This document shows positions 9,133 through 17,984 of a DNA stretch of 64,000 bases, piece after piece. Origin of the DNA: Dysgonomonas sp. BGC7 (GTDB lineage Bacteria > Bacteroidota > Bacteroidia > Bacteroidales > Dysgonomonadaceae). A model generated the notes under the pieces. It had not been told where the DNA came from, made no database searches, and saw only the letters and a program-made list of their open reading frames with translations. Where the stretch lies: positions 248,001 through 312,000 of the forward strand of contig NZ_CVRP01000007.1 in NCBI RefSeq assembly GCF_001261735.1, in the 5' to 3' direction. The stretch's first letter is position 1, and every line of letters begins with the position of its first letter. A program made the translations under genes and the position numbers.

Positions 9133-10176
9133 ATGAAGAGAATATATTTAATAACTATTATATTAGTCACCTGTCTGTTTGCCATTAATGCTCTTGCGCA
9201 AGAGCAATCTTCGTCGCTACGTGACAGATTGGCAAAGAAACAGCAACAGGAGCGTGGTGTTACAGAAAATGAAGGCGTTAAGGTTGCTAAGCTTTCTGTT
9301 CGTTCGGAGATGATGAATGCAGAGCAAAACAAAGACTTGTCTAATGCTACCTGGATGCGTGAAGTATATCGTTTTCTCGATTTGTCTAAAGGGAAAAATG
9401 CAGCATTGTTTTATCCGGTGCAACCTATTGGAGATAAAATGAATCTTTATACAATGATTTTCAAGCTGATGGGAGACGGTAATCTTATTGCTTATGACTG
9501 GAATAACGGTCAAGATTTTTTTACAGACAAATTGAAGGTTAATTTTGGTAATATACTGGAACGTTTGGAAATACCTTATCAGAAGAATGGAGATGCGTTT
9601 GTATATGACGAATTTAGTATTCCAAGTAATGAAGCTCTTGGGTATTATGTAAAAGAAGCATGGTATTTCGATCAGTCCAATTCTGTATTGGGAGTAAAGA
9701 CTGTAGCCATATGTCCGGTTTTGTTTCGACAGGAATATTTGGATGGGGTAGATCTTGGTGCTTCATCAAGTATGGGATTGCGTGAGCCTCAGTTCTGGAT
9801 TCCCTACGAGAATATTCGTCCGTATGCTGCTCGTATGCCTATTATGACCTCTGATCTAAATAATGTTATGAATAAAACCATAGACGACTTTTTTCGTATG
9901 AGACTATATGATGGGGAGATATTTAAGACTACTAATATGGAGAATAAATTTCTGAATCAGAAGTATCCGACAGAAGAAGGTTTAAAGCAAGCTCAGGAAA
10001 AGATAGAAGGAGAATTGAGGCAGTTTGATAAAGGTTTGTGGGTTCTCAATGATTCTATTAAAGCTCTGGAGCAAAACAGTAACATTAAGAAAGGCAAAGC
10101 TAAAACTCCTAAAAGAAGTAAGCCAAAATCATCAGGTAATTCAGGCGTGTCTTATTCGGCAAGAGATAGACGTTAA
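9133..10176 (+). CDS. gldN: GldN/PorN-family T9SS ring protein, full length, with basic tail
   Basis: A 347-residue protein with a signal peptide ending near ALAQE. It contains the GldN features MREVYRFLDLSKGKNAALFYP, KLMGDGNLIAYDW, YYVKEAWYFD and VAICPVLF, and REPQFWIPYENIRPYAA. It starts 5 bases after gldK, so the pair is co-translated, as expected for partners of one ring. The last 40 or so residues are Lys/Arg/Ser-rich and low-complexity (KKGKAKTPKRSKPKSSG), which the gldN copy at the start of the window lacks. Its fellow motor genes gldL and gldM are missing from this operon. Confidence 0.88.
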   Translation: MKRIYLITIILVTCLFAINALAQEQSSSLRDRLAKKQQQERGVTENEGVKVAKLSVRSEMMNAEQNKDLSNATWMREVYRFLDLSKGKNAALFYPVQPIGDKMNLYTMIFKLMGDGNLIAYDWNNGQDFFTDKLKVNFGNILERLEIPYQKNGDAFVYDEFSIPSNEALGYYVKEAWYFDQSNSVLGVKTVAICPVLFRQEYLDGVDLGASSSMGLREPQFWIPYENIRPYAARMPIMTSDLNNVMNKTIDDFFRMRLYDGEIFKTTNMENKFLNQKYPTEEGLKQAQEKIEGELRQFDKGLWVLNDSIKALEQNSNIKKGKAKTPKRSKPKSSGNSGVSYSARDRR

Positions 10177-10215
10177 AGATGATATGAAAATAAAAGAGAG
10201 GCTGCAAGGGTTCTC

Positions 10216-10815
10216 TTATTCGTTTATAAAATTTAAGCTTTCCACTTTGCTTAATCTGTTCTTTAATTCATCGAATAAGGACTTTCTTATCTGTAGTGTC
10301 ATTATACAGTTTATATCATAACTTTGGTTAAGGATAATTGGCTCGAGATCCTTAACTATCTTCATTACATCGTTCATAAAAGGATATTCGAAGCTGAATG
10401 AGGTATTGCAGTCTACGGTTTTCTCTACTATTTCGGCTTCAGATATAGCTATGGCGGCAGCTTCTCTGTATGCAACAAAAAGTCCGCTCGTACCTAATTT
10501 TATACCTCCAAAATAACGTATCACTGCTATCAGGATATCTGTCAGCTCATTTGAGTTTATTTGTCCCAATATAGGCTTTCCTGCAGTGCCGGAAGGTTCT
10601 CCATCATCGTTTGCTCTAAAGTCAGTTCTATCAGCTCCGAGCATATATGCCCAACATATATGTCTGGCATCGTAATATTCCTTGCGTAGTTTATCTAGCT
10701 CGGTTTTCACACACTCTACTGATTGTATAGGGATGGCATAGGCTATGAATTTACTACGCTTTTCGGTATAAATAGCCTTAGAAACCTTTGTTATTGTTTT
10801 AAAAATATCATCCAT
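10216..10815 (-). CDS. yigZ: YigZ/IMPACT-family protein
   Basis: A 199-residue protein with the N-terminal IMPACT domain (DARHICWAYMLG, DDGEPSGTAGKP, IRYFGGIKLGTSGL) and a C-terminal DUF1949-like ferredoxin fold. The family is conserved from bacteria to man; E. coli YigZ is of uncertain function, possibly linked to translation. I prefer the start MDDIFKTI at 10815 over MYGM at 10824, because a perfect minus-strand -7 box (10822-10829) overlaps the earlier start. The 3' end lies 39 bases from gldN, convergent. Confidence 0.85.
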   Translation of the reverse strand: MDDIFKTITKVSKAIYTEKRSKFIAYAIPIQSVECVKTELDKLRKEYYDARHICWAYMLGADRTDFRANDDGEPSGTAGKPILGQINSNELTDILIAVIRYFGGIKLGTSGLFVAYREAAAIAISEAEIVEKTVDCNTSFSFEYPFMNDVMKIVKDLEPIILNQSYDINCIMTLQIRKSLFDELKNRLSKVESLNFINE

Positions 10816-10821
10816 ACCATA

Positions 10822-10829
10822 CAAAGATA
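10822..10829 (-). promoter_or_regulatory. Candidate -7 box of yigZ
   Basis: Minus-strand TATCTTTG, a perfect match to TAnnTTTG. The expected transcript start coincides with the ATG at 10815, suggesting a leaderless or nearly leaderless message. No clear -33 TTTG at the right distance. Confidence 0.4.
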
Positions 10830-11359
10830 ATAGTTTTGTAGTATATGTAAATAGAAAGAGTATTGTCTGTTGTCTGATGAATTATTGATGATAACGATTT
10901 TTGGATGGTGCTTTATCTAAATGTTTTTTTTGTATATATCATATTATAAGTGCATTACGTCTTGTTTGTTTAGGAAGAAATTTGATGAAAAAAGGAATGG
11001 TTGTCATCACGACAACCAATCTTCACTCCTAACCATAAATCTAATACCATGAAAAATACATTACAAAAGTAAAGTATTATTTTTATATACACAAGCAAAA
11101 TGATATATAAAATATAAAAAAAATATCATATTAATATTTTGTTAAATATTTATTGTAAATAATGTTGTTTTTGTTTAATTTGTTATGACTTTTTGAAAAA
11201 TTATTCTCTAATTTGTAACATGCTTATAAACTTTATGGCATCATTTTTGTTTGAATAATAATAGTGAAGTTAATTAAGATTATCTCTAAATAATATTAGA
11301 AAGTATATCTTATATTTGTATTAAACGCGATTACGCATAAAACATCAAATAAGACGGTT
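10825..11359. other. 535-base region upstream of clpC, with hairpin and mini-ORF
   Basis: It holds a perfect 8-bp hairpin (10998-11005 with 11011-11018, loop ATCAC). A seven-codon ORF, MKNTLQK, begins at 11049 right after CTAATACC. An AT-rich stretch follows, then a TATATTTG -7 box at 11311-11318. I cannot assign the hairpin and mini-ORF to a known RNA family. Confidence 0.45.
11311..11318 (+). promoter_or_regulatory. Candidate -7 box of clpC
   Basis: TATATTTG, matching TAnnTTTG, 41 bases before the clpC start. No convincing -33 element. Confidence 0.4.
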
Positions 11360-13873
11360 ATGGAAAATAATTTTTCAACAAGGGTTCGCAAGATCATGTC
11401 TTATAGTCGGGAAGAGGCAGGACGTCTGCAAACTAACTATCTGGCTCCTGAACATTTGATGCTTGGTATTCTACGCAATGGAGATGGATTAGCCATACAG
11501 GCATTAAAGGATTTTGGAATAGATTTGACTGAGTTTAAAGAAAGTATTGATAATAACATATTAAAGCAACAGGAGGATGCATACCCAAACAGTGAAGTAG
11601 TATTGAGCAAAAGCACAGAGAAAATACTTAAAATGAGTATTCTGGAAGCTCGCTTGACCCGTAGTCAGGAAACTGATTCGGAGCACTTGCTTTTAGCTAT
11701 TCTCAAAGATCATGACAATATTACGGCAATGCTGTTAGAAGATTATCATATGGATTATAATGGAGCATTTACCTATATAAAAAGTATGGGTGATATATTG
11801 AGCAATAATAGTAAAGAATCGCCTCGTATGGGTGCAGACTTTACAGATGATGACGAAGATGAAGATGAGGCTGTTGCAAACAATTCTAATGTTGGCACAC
11901 AGCAACCTCGTCAGGCAACAGATACGCCTGTACTTGACAACTTTGGCATAGATATGACTAAAGCTGCGATGGAGGGGAAACTTGATCCTATCGTAGGTAG
12001 AGAAAAAGAAATAGAGCGTTTAGCCCAGATTCTAAGCCGTCGTAAGAAGAATAATCCTATTCTGATTGGTGAGCCCGGAGTCGGAAAATCGGCTATTGTC
12101 GAAGGTTTGGCTTTACGTATTACACAGAAAAAGGTATCACGTGTGTTATTTGATAAGCGTGTTATCGCGCTGGATATGGCATCTGTGGTAGCAGGAACTA
12201 AATATCGTGGGCAATTTGAAGAACGTATCAAAGCAATACTGAATGAGCTGTCTAAAAACCCTAATATTATCTTATTTATAGATGAGATACATACAATAGT
12301 AGGGGCAGGCGGTGCAACAGGTTCGCTTGATGCAGCAAATATGTTGAAGCCGGCTTTGGCTCGTGGCGAAATACAATGTATAGGTGCTACTACCTTGGAC
12401 GAATATCGTAAGAATATAGAGAAAGACGGAGCATTGGAGCGTCGTTTCCAAAAGGTTCTGGTAGATCCTACTACAGCTGAGGAAACTTTGCAGATCCTGC
12501 ACAACATAAAAGAGCGTTACGAGGAACATCATAATGTAAAGTATACCGAAGAGGCCTTGCAATCGTGTGTTAAACTTACTGATAGGTACATAACTGACCG
12601 TAATTTTCCTGATAAAGCTATCGATGCGTTAGATGAAGCCGGTTCTCGTATGCATATTGCGAATATTCATGTTCCTAAAGAGATTGAAGAGATAGAAGCG
12701 GAGCTGAAAAACGTTATTGAGCAGAAAGGTGATGCTGTAAAAGCTCAGAAGTACGAGTTGGCTGCAAGCTTTAGAGATACTCAACGACAACTGGTTGCTA
12801 AATTGGATGAGGCAGAAGCTGAGTGGAAAGCCTCTCTGAAAGAGAAGCCGGAAACAGTAGATGCCGAAATGGTTGCCGAGGTTGTATCCATGATGTCAGG
12901 TGTACCTGTTCAGCGAATAGGGGAGTCAGAGGGTGTTAAGCTGATCGGTATGAAAGATAGCCTTAAAGCTGCTGTCGTGGGACAAGATGAGGCAGTAAAT
13001 AAAATTGTGAAAGCTATACAACGCAACCGTATAGGTCTTAAAGATCCAAATCGGCCGATAGGTTCATTTATGTTTCTTGGTCCAACTGGAGTTGGTAAAA
13101 CTCATTTGGCTAAAATGATTGCTGAGCAATTATTTGACTCTTCGGATGCATTGATTCGTATTGATATGAGTGAATACATGGAGAAATTTAATGTATCTCG
13201 TTTGGTCGGAGCACCTCCCGGATATGTGGGATATGAAGAAGGTGGATTGTTGAGCGAAAAAGTTCGTCGGAAACCATATTCGGTTGTACTACTTGATGAG
13301 ATAGAGAAAGCGCACCCAGATGTTTATAATATTCTTCTTCAGGTGATGGATGAAGGGCACTTGACAGATAGTCTTGGCCGTAAGGTCGACTTTAAGAACA
13401 CTATCCTGATCATGACATCGAACGTTGGTACTCGTCAATTGAAGGACTTTGGTGGAGGTATTGGGTTTAATAAACAATCTGCCGCAAATAGAGAATATTC
13501 ACGAAGTGTGCTTCAAAAAGCTTTGAACAAAACTTTTTCTCCTGAATTTTTGAATAGGGTGGATGACATCATAACTTTCGACCAGTTGGATAAAACATCT
13601 ATAGAAAAGATTATAGATATAGAATTGAAGGGTTTCAACAAGCGAATGACAGAACTTGGGTATATCATAGACTTGAATGAGGATGCAAAAAATTTCCTTG
13701 CAGAGAAAGGGTATGATGTCCAGTTTGGAGCCCGTCCACTTAAGCGTGCAATTCAGAACTATGTAGAGGATGAGATTGCAGAATTGGTACTGTCTGGAGC
13801 TGTAAAAGAAGGTGGTACTATAACTTTCGAAGTGGATAAAGAAAATGATAAATTGAAAGCAATCGCTAAATAG
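11360..13873 (+). CDS. clpC: ATP-dependent Clp protease ATPase subunit ClpC
   Basis: An 837-residue HSP100 unfoldase that feeds proteins to ClpP. Two Clp N-repeats lie at about residues 1-150 (LAPEHLMLGILR, SEHLLLAILKDHD). An acidic linker around 160-180 is followed by NBD1 with Walker A GEPGVGKS (about 238) and a UVR-type middle region (about 440-475). NBD2 has GPTGVGKT at about 573 and ends with the D2-small domain motif VQFGARPLKRAIQ. The UVR segment marks it as ClpC rather than ClpA or ClpB. It is a single-gene unit with its own terminator. Confidence 0.95.
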   Translation: MENNFSTRVRKIMSYSREEAGRLQTNYLAPEHLMLGILRNGDGLAIQALKDFGIDLTEFKESIDNNILKQQEDAYPNSEVVLSKSTEKILKMSILEARLTRSQETDSEHLLLAILKDHDNITAMLLEDYHMDYNGAFTYIKSMGDILSNNSKESPRMGADFTDDDEDEDEAVANNSNVGTQQPRQATDTPVLDNFGIDMTKAAMEGKLDPIVGREKEIERLAQILSRRKKNNPILIGEPGVGKSAIVEGLALRITQKKVSRVLFDKRVIALDMASVVAGTKYRGQFEERIKAILNELSKNPNIILFIDEIHTIVGAGGATGSLDAANMLKPALARGEIQCIGATTLDEYRKNIEKDGALERRFQKVLVDPTTAEETLQILHNIKERYEEHHNVKYTEEALQSCVKLTDRYITDRNFPDKAIDALDEAGSRMHIANIHVPKEIEEIEAELKNVIEQKGDAVKAQKYELAASFRDTQRQLVAKLDEAEAEWKASLKEKPETVDAEMVAEVVSMMSGVPVQRIGESEGVKLIGMKDSLKAAVVGQDEAVNKIVKAIQRNRIGLKDPNRPIGSFMFLGPTGVGKTHLAKMIAEQLFDSSDALIRIDMSEYMEKFNVSRLVGAPPGYVGYEEGGLLSEKVRRKPYSVVLLDEIEKAHPDVYNILLQVMDEGHLTDSLGRKVDFKNTILIMTSNVGTRQLKDFGGGIGFNKQSAANREYSRSVLQKALNKTFSPEFLNRVDDIITFDQLDKTSIEKIIDIELKGFNKRMTELGYIIDLNEDAKNFLAEKGYDVQFGARPLKRAIQNYVEDEIAELVLSGAVKEGGTITFEVDKENDKLKAIAK

Positions 13874-13892
13874 TAGTATTTATACAATGAAG

Positions 13893-13925
13893 AATGGGAG
13901 TAATACTATTACTCCCATTTTTTTA
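13893..13925. terminator. Terminator between clpC and the minus-strand M60 cluster
   Basis: A 12-bp perfect stem (13893-13904 with 13908-13919), loop ACT, then a T-run to 13925. The convergent gene ends at 13953. Confidence 0.8.
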
Positions 13926-13952
13926 CTCCAACTATTATAATTAAGATTTCAC

Positions 13953-15080
13953 TTATTGGAAAGTCTTATTCCCAATATTCAATTCTGATATTTGAATCGA
14001 AGAACCGCTTTTGGTATTCCATTCAGTATAAGCTACTTTAATGTATCTATATTTTACTTTAACTGGAATGTGTATTGTGAAATTTGGTTCAGTGGGTTGA
14101 CCAGCTACATTTTCTAAAATAGGAGTAAATATAGTATTGTCATTACTGCCAAACAGAGAAAGCTTATATGGTCTTAGGTATTCATAGCTACTTGTCGATC
14201 TATGATCTATTCGCAGATACTCAAATGTTTCTTCTTTGCCCATGTCGACCACAAAAGATGGGATGTCACCAGCAGGTACAGTTACTCCTTCGAAGGTTTT
14301 ACCCGGCTTAACCATTGATAAACCTGTGTCTAACTTACCATCGAGAATACTTTCCGGTGCGTTCTTGAATGCTACGTCTTTCGGAAGTGCATGAGATGGA
14401 GTTACAATCCAGTTTGCTCTGTCTAAGTGGGTATATGTAACTTCTTTTACATTTATCGTACATTCTCCATATACAGGGCTACCGTCTATCGGTATTATTT
14501 TGATTGTGGTAGTACCCAAAGATTTAGCTTCAATGAACCCTAGCTCTGTTATCGTTGCAACTTCCGTATTCGAGGACTGATAAGTTACGGCAGGGTTCGT
14601 TGCATTGTCTGGTTTTATAGTGACATGTCCACTTAAGTCTAATGTTGCACCTATTGCCATCGAATAGTTTTTAAATTCAGGATCCACTTCTATAGATGTA
14701 ACGTCAAAATAGCGATCACTTACTTTTACCATTGCCAGAGCTCTCAGTCCGGGATACTCAGTTGTTGTTATATGAAGTACGGCTTCTCCAATACCAGTTG
14801 CAGTAATTAGTCCATTCTCAGAGACTATAAATACATCTTTGTCACTAGACCTGTATAGATAGACCACCGGAGCTTTTATCTCAGCATTTTCTGGAGAAAC
14901 GCTAAGCTCTATTTGATAACTTTCTGTTGTGTATACAGAGATTGTATTATCAGTTATATCTAATATTTTTATACTTTGAGGCTCAAGAGATTCTATATAT
15001 TCCGTTTTTGTTTCGCAGCCAATAAGTAATAAGGATAATGCAATGCTTAAAATTGGTAGACTTTTTATATAATCTTTCAT
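13953..15080 (-). CDS. Surface lipoprotein with two Ig-like (BIG2) domains and an F5/8C domain
   Basis: A 375-residue lipoprotein with a signal peptide ending LLLIGC (Cys about 22). Two bacterial Ig-like BIG2 units follow (about 35-125 and 128-215), each with the EVATI/DVFIV ... GLITATGIG-type turn. A C-terminal discoidin or F5/8 type C-like domain (about 220-375) carries DGKLDTG, IPSFVVDMGKEETFEYLRID and KVKYRYIKVAYTEW. The domain mix suggests glycan or host-surface binding. It follows the M60 peptidase by 28 bases and is probably co-transcribed, perhaps acting as an accessory adhesin for the same substrate. Confidence 0.75.
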   Translation of the reverse strand: MKDYIKSLPILSIALSLLLIGCETKTEYIESLEPQSIKILDITDNTISVYTTESYQIELSVSPENAEIKAPVVYLYRSSDKDVFIVSENGLITATGIGEAVLHITTTEYPGLRALAMVKVSDRYFDVTSIEVDPEFKNYSMAIGATLDLSGHVTIKPDNATNPAVTYQSSNTEVATITELGFIEAKSLGTTTIKIIPIDGSPVYGECTINVKEVTYTHLDRANWIVTPSHALPKDVAFKNAPESILDGKLDTGLSMVKPGKTFEGVTVPAGDIPSFVVDMGKEETFEYLRIDHRSTSSYEYLRPYKLSLFGSNDNTIFTPILENVAGQPTEPNFTIHIPVKVKYRYIKVAYTEWNTKSGSSIQISELNIGNKTFQ

Positions 15081-15108
15081 TCTGAATTATTCTTAATGGT
15101 TTGTAAGG

Positions 15109-17418
15109 TTACTTATTAATGTATTCTTTATAGTTCAAGTCGGTCAGATCCTGTACTCTGATTGCAGGTTTTTGGTAATTCTTAGAAGTTATTTCTTTTT
15201 TTAGAGCATCTATCTGTTCTTGAGTGATTTTTAGGGTCTTATCACCATAATCGTCGACAACTCTGTTTATAGGTCTTAAGAAACCCCAATCTTCAAAAAA
15301 CTCAATCATATCCATTTTCGCCGTATTACATACCTGTCGTACAAAGTCTAGTTGTAGCATACCATGATAATTATCTCCTAAAACTGCTTGGTTCAGATTT
15401 TCAGTTACTCGATAATGTTCGAATAAATCGTGATAAAAATGTTCTTGTTTTAGTATATCTACAAAATATAACTTAAGTTGCCAGAAAGGAGGTAGTTTTG
15501 TTATGTGTTTACCGTAATTGTCGGGTAATACCCACGGTTGCTTATTCTCTATGATTTCTTTGAATGCAACATTATAGCTGTCGCTACCCGTATTGAGTCG
15601 TTCGGCTTCGCCAAGTATAATTTGCTGATTATACATTGCGTACAGATTATTAGTAACTTCTGTTGTACCTGCCCACTTTACTCCAGGGCGGACTTGATTT
15701 ATATGCCCTACTTCATGTCCTAAAACCCATAGTCTTGTGTTAAATCCGCCTTCTGTACAAAATACATTCGAATAGCTGGCATTGTAATAGGTTCCGTATG
15801 CACCTGCTGCTGCCGCTGCTACACTGTACTTTATAAATAGGAACATTCTGTTAGTCATTTCTTTTTTATAGTAATATAGCCCCATGAACTCTTTTTGAGA
15901 ATCAACGATCTTGTCAATGTTCTCTGTCATTTTGACTATGTTAGTATTATTTTTGCGGTATTCGGCTGTTATCCATGTTACATGAGAATGTCTTCCGAGG
16001 ATATCTATCTCAGTATGTTTGGCATAATTAGTAAGTAGACGATCCCAGTCAGAAGCTGTATGCTTTTGTATATCGAAGTAGCCATTTATAGCACCTGAAA
16101 CAATATTTATTTTTACAGTTTTTGCAGCAGCAGCTTTTTTCTCAGCATCCGTTTCTAAGAATAGAGGAATATTATCGTCCGTATGGTTATATATATATAG
16201 TAGCCCGGGAAGTGACGGTTTTAATATATTTAGACCTTCTTTTAGTGGTAGAGTTTCCTCCTTATCGGCTTGATAGTCTTTTATAACAAGTTTTATATCT
16301 TGCTTTTTAGTATCGCCAACAAAAACCACAAAGTCTTCGCCTGGTTTTTCTATATATATTCCGGTTGCATTATCCTTAAGGTCATATTTCTCAGTTTTAT
16401 TGATAGTAGCCATTACCAAAGGATGCTGGTATGGTCTGTACTCTTGTATTCTGAATTCTTTATCGTATGTGTCATTGAAGATAGAAAGAGCTATATTTCT
16501 GTAGAATAAATCGGGAATCTTATTCAAGTCAGCCTCTGTCAACCCTGGTTTAATTTCGGAGCAACTGGCGTCTGTAAAGAATTGAAGGAAGTGAGAAAAG
16601 TCATATGTGTTGTTTCTGTAAAATTGCATCTCTGCACAGCTTACTCTGTTTTCAAGACCCGAGAGTATTCTGAACTGGACTTGTGTAGGCTTTTCTATCG
16701 GTTTTTCGAATTCAATTTTTGATGCCGATTTTAGAACCATTCCAAAATCGTAATCTCCATACTTTGTCAGAACATTATTGCTTTCGGTGGCAATCCACAG
16801 TTCAAATTTACCTATCGCTCCCCACTTATTACCAGCATCTTGGCGTGGAATATGTGTTATATAATCTAATTGGTCAATATCTTCGAAATAAAAATCGAGA
16901 TTGAATGGCCATTCTGTTATAGCTCCAAATTGAGAGTTGAAATAAGTGTCAGTATTGCCATCAATCATTTTATCTGCTTCAAGACCTTCTGCCTGAGATG
17001 TAGTTGTAACTTTTGCGACTTTCAAGAGTATGTCTTTTGAAAACATTCTATCTTGTGTCACAAGTATATCCTGTTTCTGATTCTTAGCTATAATGCTGAT
17101 AACTGTTTTTCTTATAGTTTCCGATTCGTTATTTGCGACACTTATAGTTAAAAATCCATTCTTTATATTAGCAGTACACCAATTACTATTAGAAGGAACT
17201 GTTACTGTTAATTCATTCTCTCCGATAGATGTTTCTAATTTTAGTTCTTGCGAAGCGGATCCTGAGCCAAAAACTATTGTTTCGGAAGAAGCTGCCAGAG
17301 AATTAGTAATAATCTTCGTTTCTGTATCCGTACATGAAGAATAAGATAATAATAGTGAAACTAGCAAGGTACAATATGCCAGTTTGACCCTTGTTTCAAG
17401 GAAAAATGTGTGTTTCAT
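15109..17418 (-). CDS. M60-like zinc metallopeptidase lipoprotein (mucinase type)
   Basis: A 769-residue lipoprotein with a signal peptide ending SYSSC. A BACON-like domain (about 42-122, ending ILVTQ) precedes an F5/8C-like carbohydrate-binding region (about 130-270). A long M60/enhancin catalytic module follows, with zinc motif HEVGH (His568, Glu569, His572) and a downstream Glu in GTTEVTNN. M60 enzymes of gut Bacteroidetes cleave O-glycosylated mucin-like proteins; BACON domains are common in surface glycan-targeting proteins. No SusC/SusD pair accompanies it, so this is not a canonical polysaccharide utilisation locus. Substrate is inferred from the family only. Confidence 0.85.
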   Translation of the reverse strand: MKHTFFLETRVKLAYCTLLVSLLLSYSSCTDTETKIITNSLAASSETIVFGSGSASQELKLETSIGENELTVTVPSNSNWCTANIKNGFLTISVANNESETIRKTVISIIAKNQKQDILVTQDRMFSKDILLKVAKVTTTSQAEGLEADKMIDGNTDTYFNSQFGAITEWPFNLDFYFEDIDQLDYITHIPRQDAGNKWGAIGKFELWIATESNNVLTKYGDYDFGMVLKSASKIEFEKPIEKPTQVQFRILSGLENRVSCAEMQFYRNNTYDFSHFLQFFTDASCSEIKPGLTEADLNKIPDLFYRNIALSIFNDTYDKEFRIQEYRPYQHPLVMATINKTEKYDLKDNATGIYIEKPGEDFVVFVGDTKKQDIKLVIKDYQADKEETLPLKEGLNILKPSLPGLLYIYNHTDDNIPLFLETDAEKKAAAAKTVKINIVSGAINGYFDIQKHTASDWDRLLTNYAKHTEIDILGRHSHVTWITAEYRKNNTNIVKMTENIDKIVDSQKEFMGLYYYKKEMTNRMFLFIKYSVAAAAAGAYGTYYNASYSNVFCTEGGFNTRLWVLGHEVGHINQVRPGVKWAGTTEVTNNLYAMYNQQIILGEAERLNTGSDSYNVAFKEIIENKQPWVLPDNYGKHITKLPPFWQLKLYFVDILKQEHFYHDLFEHYRVTENLNQAVLGDNYHGMLQLDFVRQVCNTAKMDMIEFFEDWGFLRPINRVVDDYGDKTLKITQEQIDALKKEITSKNYQKPAIRVQDLTDLNYKEYINK

Positions 17419-17639
17419 TTTTTATTAGTTTAGATTAATATAGTTCACTAACAAGTTAGCTGTTAATGAATGCTGGTCAATTTAACTTTAGATATGAAGT
17501 AAACTTCTATTTTTATTCATTGTTAAAATTAGGCATGGATAGGCAATAAGAGTTACTCCATTTGTTATATCTTTTATCCAAATAGCTAAACTGTAACTTT
17601 TGTTAAAAATGAAGAAGTTAACCAAATTATATCGTAAAA

Positions 17640-17862
17640 ATAATTACTGCCGTATTGTTATCTGTAGAGGCTAAGCTCGTCTCTGCCCCTATAATGTGGA
17701 GTAATCACGAGGGTTATTCCTACATCTACTTAATTTTAACTAAAACCTGACAAACTTGTACTCTTTCCTTCCGTTTTTTCAATTGTTGTTATTTAGTTCT
17801 TTTACTACTTTATTAACCAGTATATAGATAAAGTTTTGTTATACTGACAGTAGATCTTTTCT
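17640..17862 (+). repeat. About 190-220-bp dispersed element, copy B (diverged ends)
   Basis: The conserved core (17733-17760) reads TTTTAACTAAAACCTGAC on the plus strand. A pyrimidine-rich spacer of about the same length as in copies A and C follows, then CAGTATATAGATAAA at 17818-17832. The ends are only weakly complementary, and the left half is occupied by the type 2 repeat (17664-17724). It lies between divergent genes starting at 17418 (-) and 17985 (+). Confidence 0.55.
17664..17724 (+). repeat. Structured intergenic repeat type 2, copy 2
   Basis: This segment is homologous to 3945-4004. Its first part is a near-perfect palindrome around AAGCTC (AGAGGC ... GTCTCT). Its second part folds as GGAGTAA with TTATTCC, and the outer ends GTAG and CTAC are complementary. 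It sits inside the left half of element copy B. Confidence 0.6.
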
Positions 17863-17984
17863 TACATGAGATATGGTTTTAATTGCTGGCTCGCATAATT
17901 ATTTTATTAAAAAAGCAAAGACTGAGTTATTGTATTCTATATCCCGTATTAAAGTAAACTATTCTATCTTTGTATAAAAAAGCT

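Larger units (their letters stand above)
17419..17984. other. Intergenic region between divergent M60 and panE-like genes
   Basis: Apart from the two repeats, it holds a -7 box TATCTTTG at 17965-17972, 12 bases before the ATG of the plus-strand gene. I see no further coding sequence. Confidence 0.5.

Noticed and set aside
8135-9133. Long minus-strand open frame (332 codons) opposite gldK
   Set aside because: It is antisense to a well-supported gene. Its translation is rich in Ile, Cys, His and Arg with no domain or signal, as expected of a shadow frame.
9127-9133. Possible hidden gldL/gldM between gldK and gldN
   Set aside because: There are only five bases between the two genes, so no room exists.
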